From: Planktomarina sp.
Lineage (GTDB): Bacteria > Pseudomonadota > Alphaproteobacteria > Rhodobacterales > Rhodobacteraceae
DNA: 48,231 nt
Direction of reading: 5' to 3'
Assembly: GCA_017856985.1 (NCBI GenBank)
Contig: JAFMEA010000013.1
Location: 1 to 48,231 of the forward strand
Shown: piece after piece, positions 18,773-26,199 of the stretch
Numbering within the stretch: position 1 is the first letter of the stretch
Layout of the letters: each line of letters begins with the position of its first letter
The notes under the pieces: generated by a model
What the model was told of the DNA's origin: nothing
Seen by the model: only the letters and a program-made list of their open reading frames with translations
Database searches by the model: none
Translations under genes and position numbers: made by a program

Positions 18773-18845
18773 AAACCAAACCCTAAACAATAAATATCAA
18801 AATATGTCGCAAACAAACCTGACATGCCACCTTCTCAAACGCAAC

Positions 18846-18864
18846 GGTTGGAGCAACCAGGAGG
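18846..18864 (+). promoter_or_regulatory. Hairpin next to the dddP ribosome binding site
   Basis: GGTTG (18846-18850) pairs with CAACC (18854-18858) and abuts the strong AGGAGG at 18859-18864, six bases before the dddP ATG. An overlapping CAAC (18842-18845) could instead pair with the same GGTTG region, giving two exclusive folds. Functional meaning is unproven. Confidence 0.4.
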
Positions 18865-18870
18865 TATACC

Positions 18871-20217
18871 ATGACTGTAAACTTTAGCCAAACTCGTAAA
18901 ATAGACCCTTCCAAAGGTTTTTTTACCGGCGATAATACTCTCAATGATATGGACCGCATCGAAATAGGACCAACTAAACTTGCGTTTGATGAGTGGGCCC
19001 AAGCAGGACTAAAACTTCCAGACCTTCAAGCTATGCGAAAATTTCGTCATAAGAGATTAGTTGATGGAGTAAACTCCCGCAACTATGGCGCTTTGTTAGT
19101 CTTCGATCCACTAAATATTCGCTACGCCAGTGACAGCACAAATATGCAACTCTGGAACACGCACAATCCCTTCCGCGCTTTGATCGTATGTGCTGACGGG
19201 TATATGGTGATGTGGGATTATAAAAACTCACCATTCTTATCTGAATTTAACCCTTTAGTTTGCGAACAACGTTCTGGCGCAGACTTTTTCTACTTTGACA
19301 GAGGAGATATGGCCTATATTGCCGCTGAAAAGTTTAGCCAGGAAGTGAAGGATCTTGTCGCCAAACATGGCGGTGGAAATCTACGACTGGCAGTAGATAA
19401 AATTATGATGGTCGGCCTGCGTGCTCTCGAAAAAAAAGGTTTTGAAGTGATGGAGGGTGAAGAGTTAACAGAAAAAGCTCGGGTAATAAAAGGACCAGAT
19501 GAAATCAAAGCCATGCGTTGTGCCAGCCACGCATGTGAAACTGCTGTCTATAAAATGGAGGCCGCTGCACGTGATGGGGTGCCATCAAAAGATATGAGTG
19601 AAAATGATATTTGGGCAGTCTTACATGCAGAAAATATAAAACGAGGGGGAGAATGGATAGAAACCAGACTTCTCACTTCAGGGCCAAGGACAAACCCTTG
19701 GTTCCAAGAGTGCGGACCAAGATTTGTCCAGAATAATGAAATCGTCAGTTTTGATACAGATTTAATAGGAAGTTATGGTATCTGCGTTGACATATCACGA
19801 AGCTGGTGGATTGGAGACAAAGCCCCCCGTCCCGATATGATCGCAGCCATGCAACATGCACGTGAACATATACAACGGAATATGCAAATGCTTGCGCCCG
19901 GTGTTTCTATGCGCACCCTATCAGAAAACTGTCACCGTTTGAATGCGAATTACCAGGTCCAAAAGTACGGGTGTATGATGCACGGTGTTGGTCTATGCGA
20001 CGAATGGCCACTAATTGCCTATCCAGATCAGCTTGTTGATGGTGCATTTGAGTATGAGATTCAGGTCGGAATGGTACTCTGCGTTGAAGCCTTAGTCTCT
20101 CCAGAAGGAGGTGACTTTTCAATAAAATTAGAGGATCAGGTTCTAGTAACAGACGAGGGTTTTGAAAACTTAACCACTTATGGGTTTGACGAAGCGCTTA
20201 TGGGTAATCAAATTTAA
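18871..20217 (+). CDS. dddP: Dimethylsulfoniopropionate (DMSP) lyase DddP
   Basis: Cleaves the algal osmolyte DMSP to dimethyl sulfide and acrylate; a cytoplasmic metalloenzyme of the M24 peptidase fold. The 448 residues include the creatinase-like N-terminal domain (with NIRYASDSTNMQLWNTHNPF) and the pita-bread domain from about 200. All six metal-ligand positions known for Ruegeria DddP occur at the same residue numbers: Asp295 and Asp297 (FDTD), Asp307 (GICVD), His371 (MMHGVGLCDEWP), Glu406 (LCVE) and Glu421 (KLEDQ). This separates it from ordinary Xaa-Pro peptidases. It starts at 18871 after AGGAGG and stands alone on its strand, with bioY convergent downstream. No acrylate-use genes are adjacent. 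Confidence 0.96.
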   Translation: MTVNFSQTRKIDPSKGFFTGDNTLNDMDRIEIGPTKLAFDEWAQAGLKLPDLQAMRKFRHKRLVDGVNSRNYGALLVFDPLNIRYASDSTNMQLWNTHNPFRALIVCADGYMVMWDYKNSPFLSEFNPLVCEQRSGADFFYFDRGDMAYIAAEKFSQEVKDLVAKHGGGNLRLAVDKIMMVGLRALEKKGFEVMEGEELTEKARVIKGPDEIKAMRCASHACETAVYKMEAAARDGVPSKDMSENDIWAVLHAENIKRGGEWIETRLLTSGPRTNPWFQECGPRFVQNNEIVSFDTDLIGSYGICVDISRSWWIGDKAPRPDMIAAMQHAREHIQRNMQMLAPGVSMRTLSENCHRLNANYQVQKYGCMMHGVGLCDEWPLIAYPDQLVDGAFEYEIQVGMVLCVEALVSPEGGDFSIKLEDQVLVTDEGFENLTTYGFDEALMGNQI

Positions 20218-20277
20218 AATCGGCGCTATCAGCAAAAAAGCTAATGATTAGCCAATCCCTTTTATACCAAAAAAATC

Positions 20278-20886
20278 TTATTTAAGCCGGCCTACTTTGT
20301 TTACAAATTTCCATAGACTTGGCAATAACAGTGCGGCGAGAGACAATTTTATAAGGTCTCCAAACAAGAATGGAGTTAGCCCCCATGCGAAAATTGGCTG
20401 ATCCCAGCCATAAAGGACCGCTAACCAAAGAAGACCAGGAACATATATTATTATATTTCCAACAACCATAGTTCCTGCCATTTTTAGTATCGAGCGATCC
20501 CAACCTTGGCGGGCTGCCCAGCCCAATCCTAAAACAGCAAGGACATATCCAACTAAATACCCACCTGTACTTCCCATCATATAGGTGATGCCAAGTTTTT
20601 CAGCTGATGAGCCAGCAAACACATCAAAACCTAATGCCCCAATAAGCATGTAACCAATAACTGTGGTTAACCCCAAACGCGGACCGTAAGCGGCGCCAAT
20701 ACTTAAGACTGCAAAAGTACCCATGGTCATTGGAACTGGAAACATTGGAATTTTTATCTTTGCGGATAAGATAAGAACGACAATACCCAGAAACACTAAA
20801 GTCAGTTGCTTGATAAGCAAACCCCTTCGACCTTCGTTGAGCAGCAGTACTTCTATAAGAACACTATTATTGGTCGCCGTTGTCAT
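20278..20886 (-). CDS. bioY: Biotin transporter substrate-binding protein BioY
   Basis: Membrane S-component that captures biotin with high affinity. I start at the ATG at 20886 (MTTATNNSV), with AAGGAAG six bases upstream, rather than at the TTG two codons earlier; this gives 202 residues. The protein is strongly hydrophobic with about six membrane segments. It carries the BioY pattern: KIPMFPVPMTMGTFAVL, GPRLGLTTVIGYMLIGALG, and GSTGGYLVGYVLA. No ECF energising genes (bioM, bioN) lie nearby, so it may work alone or with a distant module. It is convergent with dddP. Confidence 0.95.
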   Translation of the reverse strand: MTTATNNSVLIEVLLLNEGRRGLLIKQLTLVFLGIVVLILSAKIKIPMFPVPMTMGTFAVLSIGAAYGPRLGLTTVIGYMLIGALGFDVFAGSSAEKLGITYMMGSTGGYLVGYVLAVLGLGWAARQGWDRSILKMAGTMVVGNIIIYVPGLLWLAVLYGWDQPIFAWGLTPFLFGDLIKLSLAALLLPSLWKFVNKVGRLK

Positions 20887-20957
20887 ATCCAACTTCCTTG
20901 TAAATTATATACCTCAAACGTTTACCCGCTGCGGTGATATTTTAGCAAGCTCTCAAA

Positions 20958-21350
20958 TCAAAGTTTTGAGTAATTACTATACATTTCATAATCTTTTCTT
21001 GGTCCCTGCACACACCATTTTGCGCCCCACTGTGGCCAACCTTTGAAATCATAGCCGACCTCATAATAATCCTCACCACATAAATGGTTGGCTGTTGGCA
21101 TCAAACAGGTCAAATCAATTCTATGAAAGAAAAGACCATCATCAAAATAGCTATCTATTCCATGCCCGGTAGGTTTCCAAATATAGGACTTACTACTTAA
21201 AGATTTTTTTCCATCATCCGATATTATCTCTCCATTTTCGAAATACCTTCCATCAGAGATTTCACACTGCCCTGTGTAGATAAATTTTTTGGATTGCCTA
21301 TTATCATTGATAACGCGGTTAATATTCCAAAAACATCCAGTAAAATCCAT
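20958..21350 (-). CDS. DUF6314 family protein of unknown function
   Basis: A 130-residue protein from the ATG at 21350 (MDFTGCFWNINRVIND); the frame is open to an ATG at 21434, which would add 28 residues that look unconserved, and neither start has a clear ribosome binding site. It matches the DUF6314 pattern I know from Rhodobacterales: FxGxW near the start, a YIWKPTGHGIDSYFDDG segment, FHRIDL, and HLCGEDYYEVGYDF followed by WPQWGAKWCVQGPRKDYEM. The layout suggests a small lipocalin-like beta barrel. No catalytic function is known. It lies upstream of bioY on the same strand, with 71 bases between, and is divergent from purB. Confidence 0.78.
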   Translation of the reverse strand: MDFTGCFWNINRVINDNRQSKKFIYTGQCEISDGRYFENGEIISDDGKKSLSSKSYIWKPTGHGIDSYFDDGLFFHRIDLTCLMPTANHLCGEDYYEVGYDFKGWPQWGAKWCVQGPRKDYEMYSNYSKL

Positions 21351-21420
21351 AAAACATTTACCCACTGATAGGGTTTCCAATCTTAATGTAATTACAAATG
21401 ATGACTTGTACCGAGAAGCC

Positions 21421-21434
21421 ATGAGATATCTCAT
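21421..21434. promoter_or_regulatory. Perfect 14-bp palindrome upstream of the DUF6314 gene
   Basis: ATGAGATATCTCAT is self-complementary over 14 bases. If the DUF6314 start is at 21350, it lies in the divergent DUF6314/purB control region. If the longer start is used, it encodes the first residues instead. Confidence 0.35.
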
Positions 21435-21592
21435 ACAATAGTATAGTTTCTTACATTCGCAAATGCTACCAGGGTCTACGGGTAACCTAAAATACCATAT
21501 TTACTTGGTACAATACGACCCATCGCTTGAGTATCAAGGCTTGCTAGGCTAGAGGCAGCTTGAAAACTTAAAACGTAAAAGGTTATCAACCT

Positions 21593-22897
21593 ATGATAGA
21601 ACGTTATTCTCGCCCTGAAATGGTCTCTATTTGGTCGTCAGCAGCTAAATTTCGTATTTGGTATGAAATTGAAGCTCATGCCTGTGATGCCCAAGCTAAA
21701 CTGGGCGTGATACCACAGGCCAATGCTGATGCCGTTTGGAAAGCAAAGGATATTGATTTTGACGTTGAACGAATAAATGAAATTGAAGCCGTTACAAAAC
21801 ATGATGTAATTGCCTTCCTCACTCACTTATCCGAAATAGTGGGCAGCGATGAAGCACGATTTGTTCATCAAGGTATGACTAGTTCTGACGTATTAGATAC
21901 GGCATTTAATGTACAACTCACACAGGCAGCAGACATATTGATAGCTGACATTATCGAATTATTGGCGGCGTTGAAGCGTCGTGCGTTCGAACATAAGGAT
22001 ACTATCCGCATTGGACGTAGTCACGCCATTCATGCTGAACCAATCACAATGGGATTAACCTTTGCTCGGTTTTATGCCGAAATGAATCGCAATTTATCCC
22101 GAATGCGAGCCGCAAGAGTTGAAATAGCGACTGGCGCAATTTCGGGAGCCGTCGGAACATTCGCTAATATCGATCCAGCGGTTGAAACACATGTGTGCGA
22201 AAAACTAGGCCTAGTTCCAGAGCCCATTAGTACTCAGATCATACCCAGAGACCGCCATGCAGCATTTTTTGCAACACTTGGAGTTATTGCCAGCTCAATT
22301 GAAAATATTTCCATTGAAATACGCCACATGCAACGCACGGAAGTTTTGGAGGCAGAAGAGTTTTTTTCGAAGGGTCAAAAGGGCAGCTCAGCAATGCCGC
22401 ATAAGAGAAATCCAGTACTGACGGAAAATCTTACCGGCTTATCACGGCTCGTACGTATGTGTGTTATACCGGCAATGGAGAACGTTGCCCTATGGCATGA
22501 ACGAGATATTTCACACAGCTCAGTTGAACGCAACATTGGGCCAGATGCTACTATAACTTTAGACTTTGCCCTTTTTAGATTAACGAGCGTAATTGATAAA
22601 TTAGTTATTTATCCTGAAAATATGATAGCTAATATGAACAAGTTCAAGGGTCTCATTCATTCCCAAAGAGTACTTTTAGCGCTCACTCAAAAAGGTGTGA
22701 GTCGAGAAGATAGCTACAGTTTAGTTCAACAAAATGCTATGCGGGTTTGGGAGCAAGGGGCTGATTTTTTGACAGAGCTCAAGGCAGACCCCGATGTTAT
22801 GAAAGTAATGACTGTTGAAGAGATAGAGGACAAATTTGATCTTGAATATCACACAAAACATGTTGGGACCATTTTTAAACGGATATTCGAAAACTAG
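21593..22897 (+). CDS. purB: Adenylosuccinate lyase
   Basis: Acts twice in purine synthesis: it converts SAICAR to AICAR and adenylosuccinate to AMP, releasing fumarate each time. The 434-residue length is typical of the alphaproteobacterial/Bacillus type. The fumarase-superfamily signature SSAMPHKRNPV is at about residues 263-273, with TSSDVLDTA and GRSHAIHAEP further upstream and the catalytic histidine within the latter. The start MIERYSRPEM is the conserved N-terminus. The ribosome binding site is weak. It is monocistronic, divergent from the DUF6314 gene. Confidence 0.97.
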   Translation: MIERYSRPEMVSIWSSAAKFRIWYEIEAHACDAQAKLGVIPQANADAVWKAKDIDFDVERINEIEAVTKHDVIAFLTHLSEIVGSDEARFVHQGMTSSDVLDTAFNVQLTQAADILIADIIELLAALKRRAFEHKDTIRIGRSHAIHAEPITMGLTFARFYAEMNRNLSRMRAARVEIATGAISGAVGTFANIDPAVETHVCEKLGLVPEPISTQIIPRDRHAAFFATLGVIASSIENISIEIRHMQRTEVLEAEEFFSKGQKGSSAMPHKRNPVLTENLTGLSRLVRMCVIPAMENVALWHERDISHSSVERNIGPDATITLDFALFRLTSVIDKLVIYPENMIANMNKFKGLIHSQRVLLALTQKGVSREDSYSLVQQNAMRVWEQGADFLTELKADPDVMKVMTVEEIEDKFDLEYHTKHVGTIFKRIFEN

Positions 22898-23014
22898 CTT
22901 ACAAATCAAACATCCCTAAGACTTTCTAACTATGAAATAATTGAAGAAATAGTTGAAAATTTAAACTGAATCAGATTGCTGGACAATTCTAATGGCCACA
23001 CCTAGCTTTATATT

Positions 23015-23347
23015 ATGAGTAGTTTTTTTGGAAAAAGATGGCACGATATGGGCGGCGATCCAGCTGGCAAAATTGATCATGAGCAACATGACTTTGCACT
23101 ATGGGAAAAACGAGTAGACGCCTTGTTGGTAATCTCCTCGTCCGCTGGTTTGATGAATACTGATAGCCTACGTCGAGTGCTCGAAGATATGGGTGAAGAA
23201 ACCTATGAGAACATGAGTTACTATGAACGATGGATTTCCTCTATTTGCCAAAATATGATTGAAGTGGGAGCTTTTTCTACTTTAGAATTAGCTACAAAGA
23301 TGGAAATAATAAAATCTCGTGGGGCAACCTATGGTGACGCCTCATGA
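23015..23347 (+). CDS. Nitrile hydratase beta subunit, N-terminal half (split subunit; ScnB/ToyK-like)
   Basis: A 110-residue helical protein matching the N-terminal domain of nitrile hydratase beta: an early HDMGG motif, a FALWEKRVDALLV helix, and the SYYERWI motif that corresponds to SYYxHW in the beta family. The next gene supplies the missing C-terminal half, so the beta subunit is split in two as in thiocyanate hydrolase (ScnB-ScnA) and toyocamycin nitrile hydratase. A standalone NHase accessory protein has the same fold and is the main alternative, but the lack of any other N-terminal half argues against it. It overlaps the next gene by four bases. It starts the five-gene operon; no good ribosome binding site is visible. 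Confidence 0.8.
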   Translation: MSSFFGKRWHDMGGDPAGKIDHEQHDFALWEKRVDALLVISSSAGLMNTDSLRRVLEDMGEETYENMSYYERWISSICQNMIEVGAFSTLELATKMEIIKSRGATYGDAS

Positions 23348-23610
23348 AAGTACGAGTACTTAGTCAATGGCCTCCAGGTCACGTCAGAACACCAGGCTAC
23401 CTACGAGGCAAAGTTGGGACTATTGAACGAAGCGTCGGCACCTTCAATAATCCAGAACAAAATGCGTATCGTCTAACGCCGACTAAAAATCGTTTACTAC
23501 GTGTACGCTTTCGAATGAGTGAGGTCTGGGGACCTAGAGCCGAAAACCCTGATGATGTTGTTGAAGCAGAAATTTATGAACATTGGTTGGAGCCTTTAAA
23601 TGCCTCATGA
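23344..23610 (+). CDS. Nitrile hydratase beta subunit, C-terminal half (split subunit; ScnA/ToyL-like)
   Basis: An 88-residue protein equivalent to the SH3-like barrel of nitrile hydratase beta. It contains HVRTPGYLRGKVGTIER, the family hallmark with the conserved arginine that touches the active-site claw, and RVRFRMSEVWG near the end, comparable with the VRF...LWG motif. It has no N-terminal helical part of its own. It overlaps the upstream gene by four bases (ATGA) and the downstream alpha-like gene by 11 bases, implying coupled synthesis in equal amounts, as needed for a heterotrimeric unit. Confidence 0.85.
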   Translation: MKVRVLSQWPPGHVRTPGYLRGKVGTIERSVGTFNNPEQNAYRLTPTKNRLLRVRFRMSEVWGPRAENPDDVVEAEIYEHWLEPLNAS

Positions 23611-24238
23611 CCACCACGAACCACTCTCGCCATCAGGACATCCTTATCGCGCTGATGATGATAGAGATCTGACTTATTGGCAGGTGATGGAAATAGCAGT
23701 TAGAGAACTATTGATAGAAAAAGGCCACGTTTCGGCCACCCAAATTCAAGATCAAATTAATACTATGGACGCACGCAGTCCCGCTAATGGTGCTCGCCTT
23801 GTAGCAAAAGCCTGGACCGACCCAGCCTTTAAATACGCACTAATAGAAGATGCTAGTCAAGCGTCCAGAGAAATGGGATTTGACATAGGTCCAATGCATT
23901 TAATTGCATTAGAAAATACCGAAAAAGTTCATAATGTAATAGTCTGTACGCTTTGCTCATGTTACCCACGAAATCTACTTGGCTTGCCCCCAGATTGGTA
24001 TAAATCTCGTGCGTACAGATCTAGAGCCGTAGTTGAACCACGCAAGGTGTTATCAGAATTTGGATTGGAATTTAACCAGAAAATCCAAATACGCGTGCAT
24101 GACAGCACTGCCGACATGCGATACATAATCCTACCTTATCAACCGGCAGAGTCAGTAGGACTATCCGAGGCAGAACTCGCAAATTGGGTTACAAGAGATA
24201 GTATGATTGGTGTTGGGCTTCCAAGGCCGCCAGCATGA
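23600..24238 (+). CDS. Nitrile hydratase alpha / thiocyanate hydrolase gamma-like subunit, cobalt type
   Basis: A 212-residue catalytic subunit. The metal site is Cys116-Thr-Leu-Cys119-Ser-Cys121, followed by YP; threonine in the second position is the mark of non-corrin cobalt enzymes (iron enzymes have serine). Cys119 and Cys121 would be oxidised to sulfinic and sulfenic acids after translation. LxxDASxAxxExG and the C-terminal LPxQPAxSxGLSE-like part also match. Such enzymes turn nitriles into amides, or thiocyanate into carbonyl sulfide and ammonia. With the split beta subunits the order matches scnB-scnA-scnC. The substrate cannot be assigned. No obvious metal-insertion activator gene is adjacent. 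Confidence 0.9.
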   Translation: MPHDHHEPLSPSGHPYRADDDRDLTYWQVMEIAVRELLIEKGHVSATQIQDQINTMDARSPANGARLVAKAWTDPAFKYALIEDASQASREMGFDIGPMHLIALENTEKVHNVIVCTLCSCYPRNLLGLPPDWYKSRAYRSRAVVEPRKVLSEFGLEFNQKIQIRVHDSTADMRYIILPYQPAESVGLSEAELANWVTRDSMIGVGLPRPPA

Positions 24239-25107
24239 AATTGACAACAGCCCAACTTGGCGCAGCATGGATGATTTTAGGAGTCCTATGCATGGCATCC
24301 ATGGATGTGATGGCTAAGACTTTAGGTCACCGTGTTCCCGTAGCTCAAATTGTATGGCTACGTTTTGTATCACAAGCCATTTTAATAGGCGCATTTCTTA
24401 TAATTTCAGGCCAATCTCTGCTAAGTAGCAATCACTTTCGACTACACGCCCTTAGAGGTTTTGCCACAACAACAAGTAGTTATCTATTTTTTCTCGCGGT
24501 AATTTACCTACCTTTGGCTGATGCCACAGCCTTAATGCAAGTGGCACCAGTGATGGTTGCATTAGGCGCAGTTTTGGTACTGAGAGAACGCATAGGGAAA
24601 CGACGGGTTTTTGGTATTATAGCTGCATTTATTGGCGCAATGATCTTAATCCGACCCGGTACGTCTGTAATGACAACAATGTCACTGGTACCACTTATAG
24701 GAGCAGTTTTCTTCGCTATTTACGCGCTGGCCACCCGTTTTGTTAGGGATGATGGTCCTTGGAGGGCTTTGTTTTATCAAGGGTTTTTTGGTGCATGTTT
24801 TGCGTCACTGATTGTCCCGTTCTTTTGGCAACCAATAGCACAAAACGATATACCTATTTTAATAGCATTAATTTTATTAGGAATTATTGGTCACCTTTTT
24901 ATCATACGTGCGTTTGCTACAGCACAGGCTAGTGATATCGCACCTTTTGGATATGCAGGCCTTTTATTTGCAATTTCTTTTGGTGTTATAATTTTTGGCG
25001 AAATGCCAGACATCTTTACCTTACTGGGCGCAATTGTGATTGTCACTGCAGGTTTATACGTTTGGTATCGAGAAAGATTAACCGAGGCCAACCCCGAAAA
25101 TGACTGA
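24235..25107 (+). CDS. DMT-superfamily permease (EamA family)
   Basis: A 290-residue inner-membrane protein with about ten hydrophobic segments in two EamA repeats (roughly 10-140 and 150-285). Typical features are LCMASMDVMAKTLG in the first segment, the ALMQVAPVMVALGAVLVLRE region and GEMPDIFTLLGAIVIV at the end. Family members export amino acids, metabolites or drugs, or take up small solutes. It overlaps the nitrile hydratase-like alpha subunit gene by four bases and the next gene by eight, so it is in the same operon and may move the substrate or product of that enzyme; this is inference from context only. Confidence 0.9.
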   Translation: MKLTTAQLGAAWMILGVLCMASMDVMAKTLGHRVPVAQIVWLRFVSQAILIGAFLIISGQSLLSSNHFRLHALRGFATTTSSYLFFLAVIYLPLADATALMQVAPVMVALGAVLVLRERIGKRRVFGIIAAFIGAMILIRPGTSVMTTMSLVPLIGAVFFAIYALATRFVRDDGPWRALFYQGFFGACFASLIVPFFWQPIAQNDIPILIALILLGIIGHLFIIRAFATAQASDIAPFGYAGLLFAISFGVIIFGEMPDIFTLLGAIVIVTAGLYVWYRERLTEANPEND

Positions 25108-26020
25108 AAAAGCTGATCGAAACGGAACATTTAAGGAATGGTTCTCTAGCCATGTTTTAATGTTATTTTTTAGATTAATGAGACTACTTCCATATTTGTT
25201 TCGCCACTGGCTTATGGGTGCCTTATTGAGGGGCCCTTTGGGCTACATTACTGGTTACAGAAAACGTACTTTAGATAATCTAAATTTAATCTATCCAGAA
25301 TTTTCGAATGAACAAAAAACAATAATTGCGAAGCAAGTTCTAGATAATGCTGGACGTACTTTTTTAGAAAATATGTACCCTGCCGATTTTCAAGCTCATA
25401 GTCCTGAAATAAAACTTTGGGGAGATGGTTTGGAAGCTCTTCTAAAGGCACATTCCGAGGGTCGACCGATTATGTTTTTCTCAGGTCATTTTGGAAATCA
25501 CGAAGCTTTTCGGGCAGCGCTATACAGACACGGAATTAAAGTCGGCGGCTTAATAAGGCCAATGTCAAATCCATACTTTGATTATCATTATCAAAAAACG
25601 CTTCTAATCGAGGGAAGATCTGGCCAAGTTTTTTTACCAGGCCCTCAGGGCACTCTTGGCTTTTATAAGTCATTAAAAAAGGGTGCAACCTTGGTGTTAT
25701 TAATTGACATTGCAGTGCCTGACGGCCCTTTTATAGACTTTTTGGGCCGCCCTGCTCGCACCGCGTTAACAGCAGCAACTTTTGCTGTAAAATCAAATGC
25801 ACTTTTCTTACCTTACTTTTCGATGCGAAACCCTGACTGTTTAAGTTTTAACGTAGAAATTGGCAAACCTATCAAACATTCAGATCCCCTCACTATGACG
25901 CAAAAGGCAACTAAAGCCCTTGAAAAACGTATCGTAAAAGATCCTGGTAATTGGTTTTGGATTCACCGCCGTTGGAAATATAGCCCTGAACCTCAAACAG
26001 AAACTGAAGAAAAATTGTAA
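25100..26020 (+). CDS. LpxL/HtrB-like lysophospholipid acyltransferase
   Basis: A 306-residue membrane-associated acyltransferase with an N-terminal hydrophobic stretch (about 15-50). The catalytic H-x4-E motif is His130-Glu135 in SGHFGNHEA. DNLNLIYPE (about 59-67), GLIRPMSNPYFD and the closing NWFWIHRRWK are conserved in the LpxL/LpxM lauroyl- and myristoyltransferases of lipid A synthesis. Alphaproteobacterial genomes hold several paralogues, so the acceptor (lipid A precursor or other lysolipid) is open. Overlap with the permease gene puts it as the last gene of the nitrile hydratase-like operon, an unexpected partner. Confidence 0.88.
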   Translation: MTEKADRNGTFKEWFSSHVLMLFFRLMRLLPYLFRHWLMGALLRGPLGYITGYRKRTLDNLNLIYPEFSNEQKTIIAKQVLDNAGRTFLENMYPADFQAHSPEIKLWGDGLEALLKAHSEGRPIMFFSGHFGNHEAFRAALYRHGIKVGGLIRPMSNPYFDYHYQKTLLIEGRSGQVFLPGPQGTLGFYKSLKKGATLVLLIDIAVPDGPFIDFLGRPARTALTAATFAVKSNALFLPYFSMRNPDCLSFNVEIGKPIKHSDPLTMTQKATKALEKRIVKDPGNWFWIHRRWKYSPEPQTETEEKL

Positions 26021-26199
26021 CTTATGGGTCTTTAATATCTGATTTAATAAATCCACCAGGCCCAATACAATCCATTCAAAAGACTTGAAGAACAGAAGAT
26101 TTTTGTGTACGAAATCAGGGCATCAACCGTCTTTATTATTTGGCCTACCCGATAAACTTACCAAGAGGCCGGTAGAGCAGAAAGTTAGCCGAAACAATC

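Noticed and set aside
18871-20217. Xaa-Pro aminopeptidase/creatinase instead of DddP
   Set aside because: All six metal-ligand residues match DddP numbering exactly and the N-terminal half carries DddP-specific stretches such as DSTNMQLWN.
20240-20252. GCTAATGATTAGC palindrome between dddP and bioY as an attachment site or operator
   Set aside because: Short, lies between convergent gene ends, and no second copy or integrase was seen.
23015-23347. Standalone NHase accessory (P14K-like) protein instead of a beta N-half
   Set aside because: The following gene lacks the beta N-terminal half, so without this protein the enzyme would be incomplete; the shared fold means the alternative is not fully excluded.
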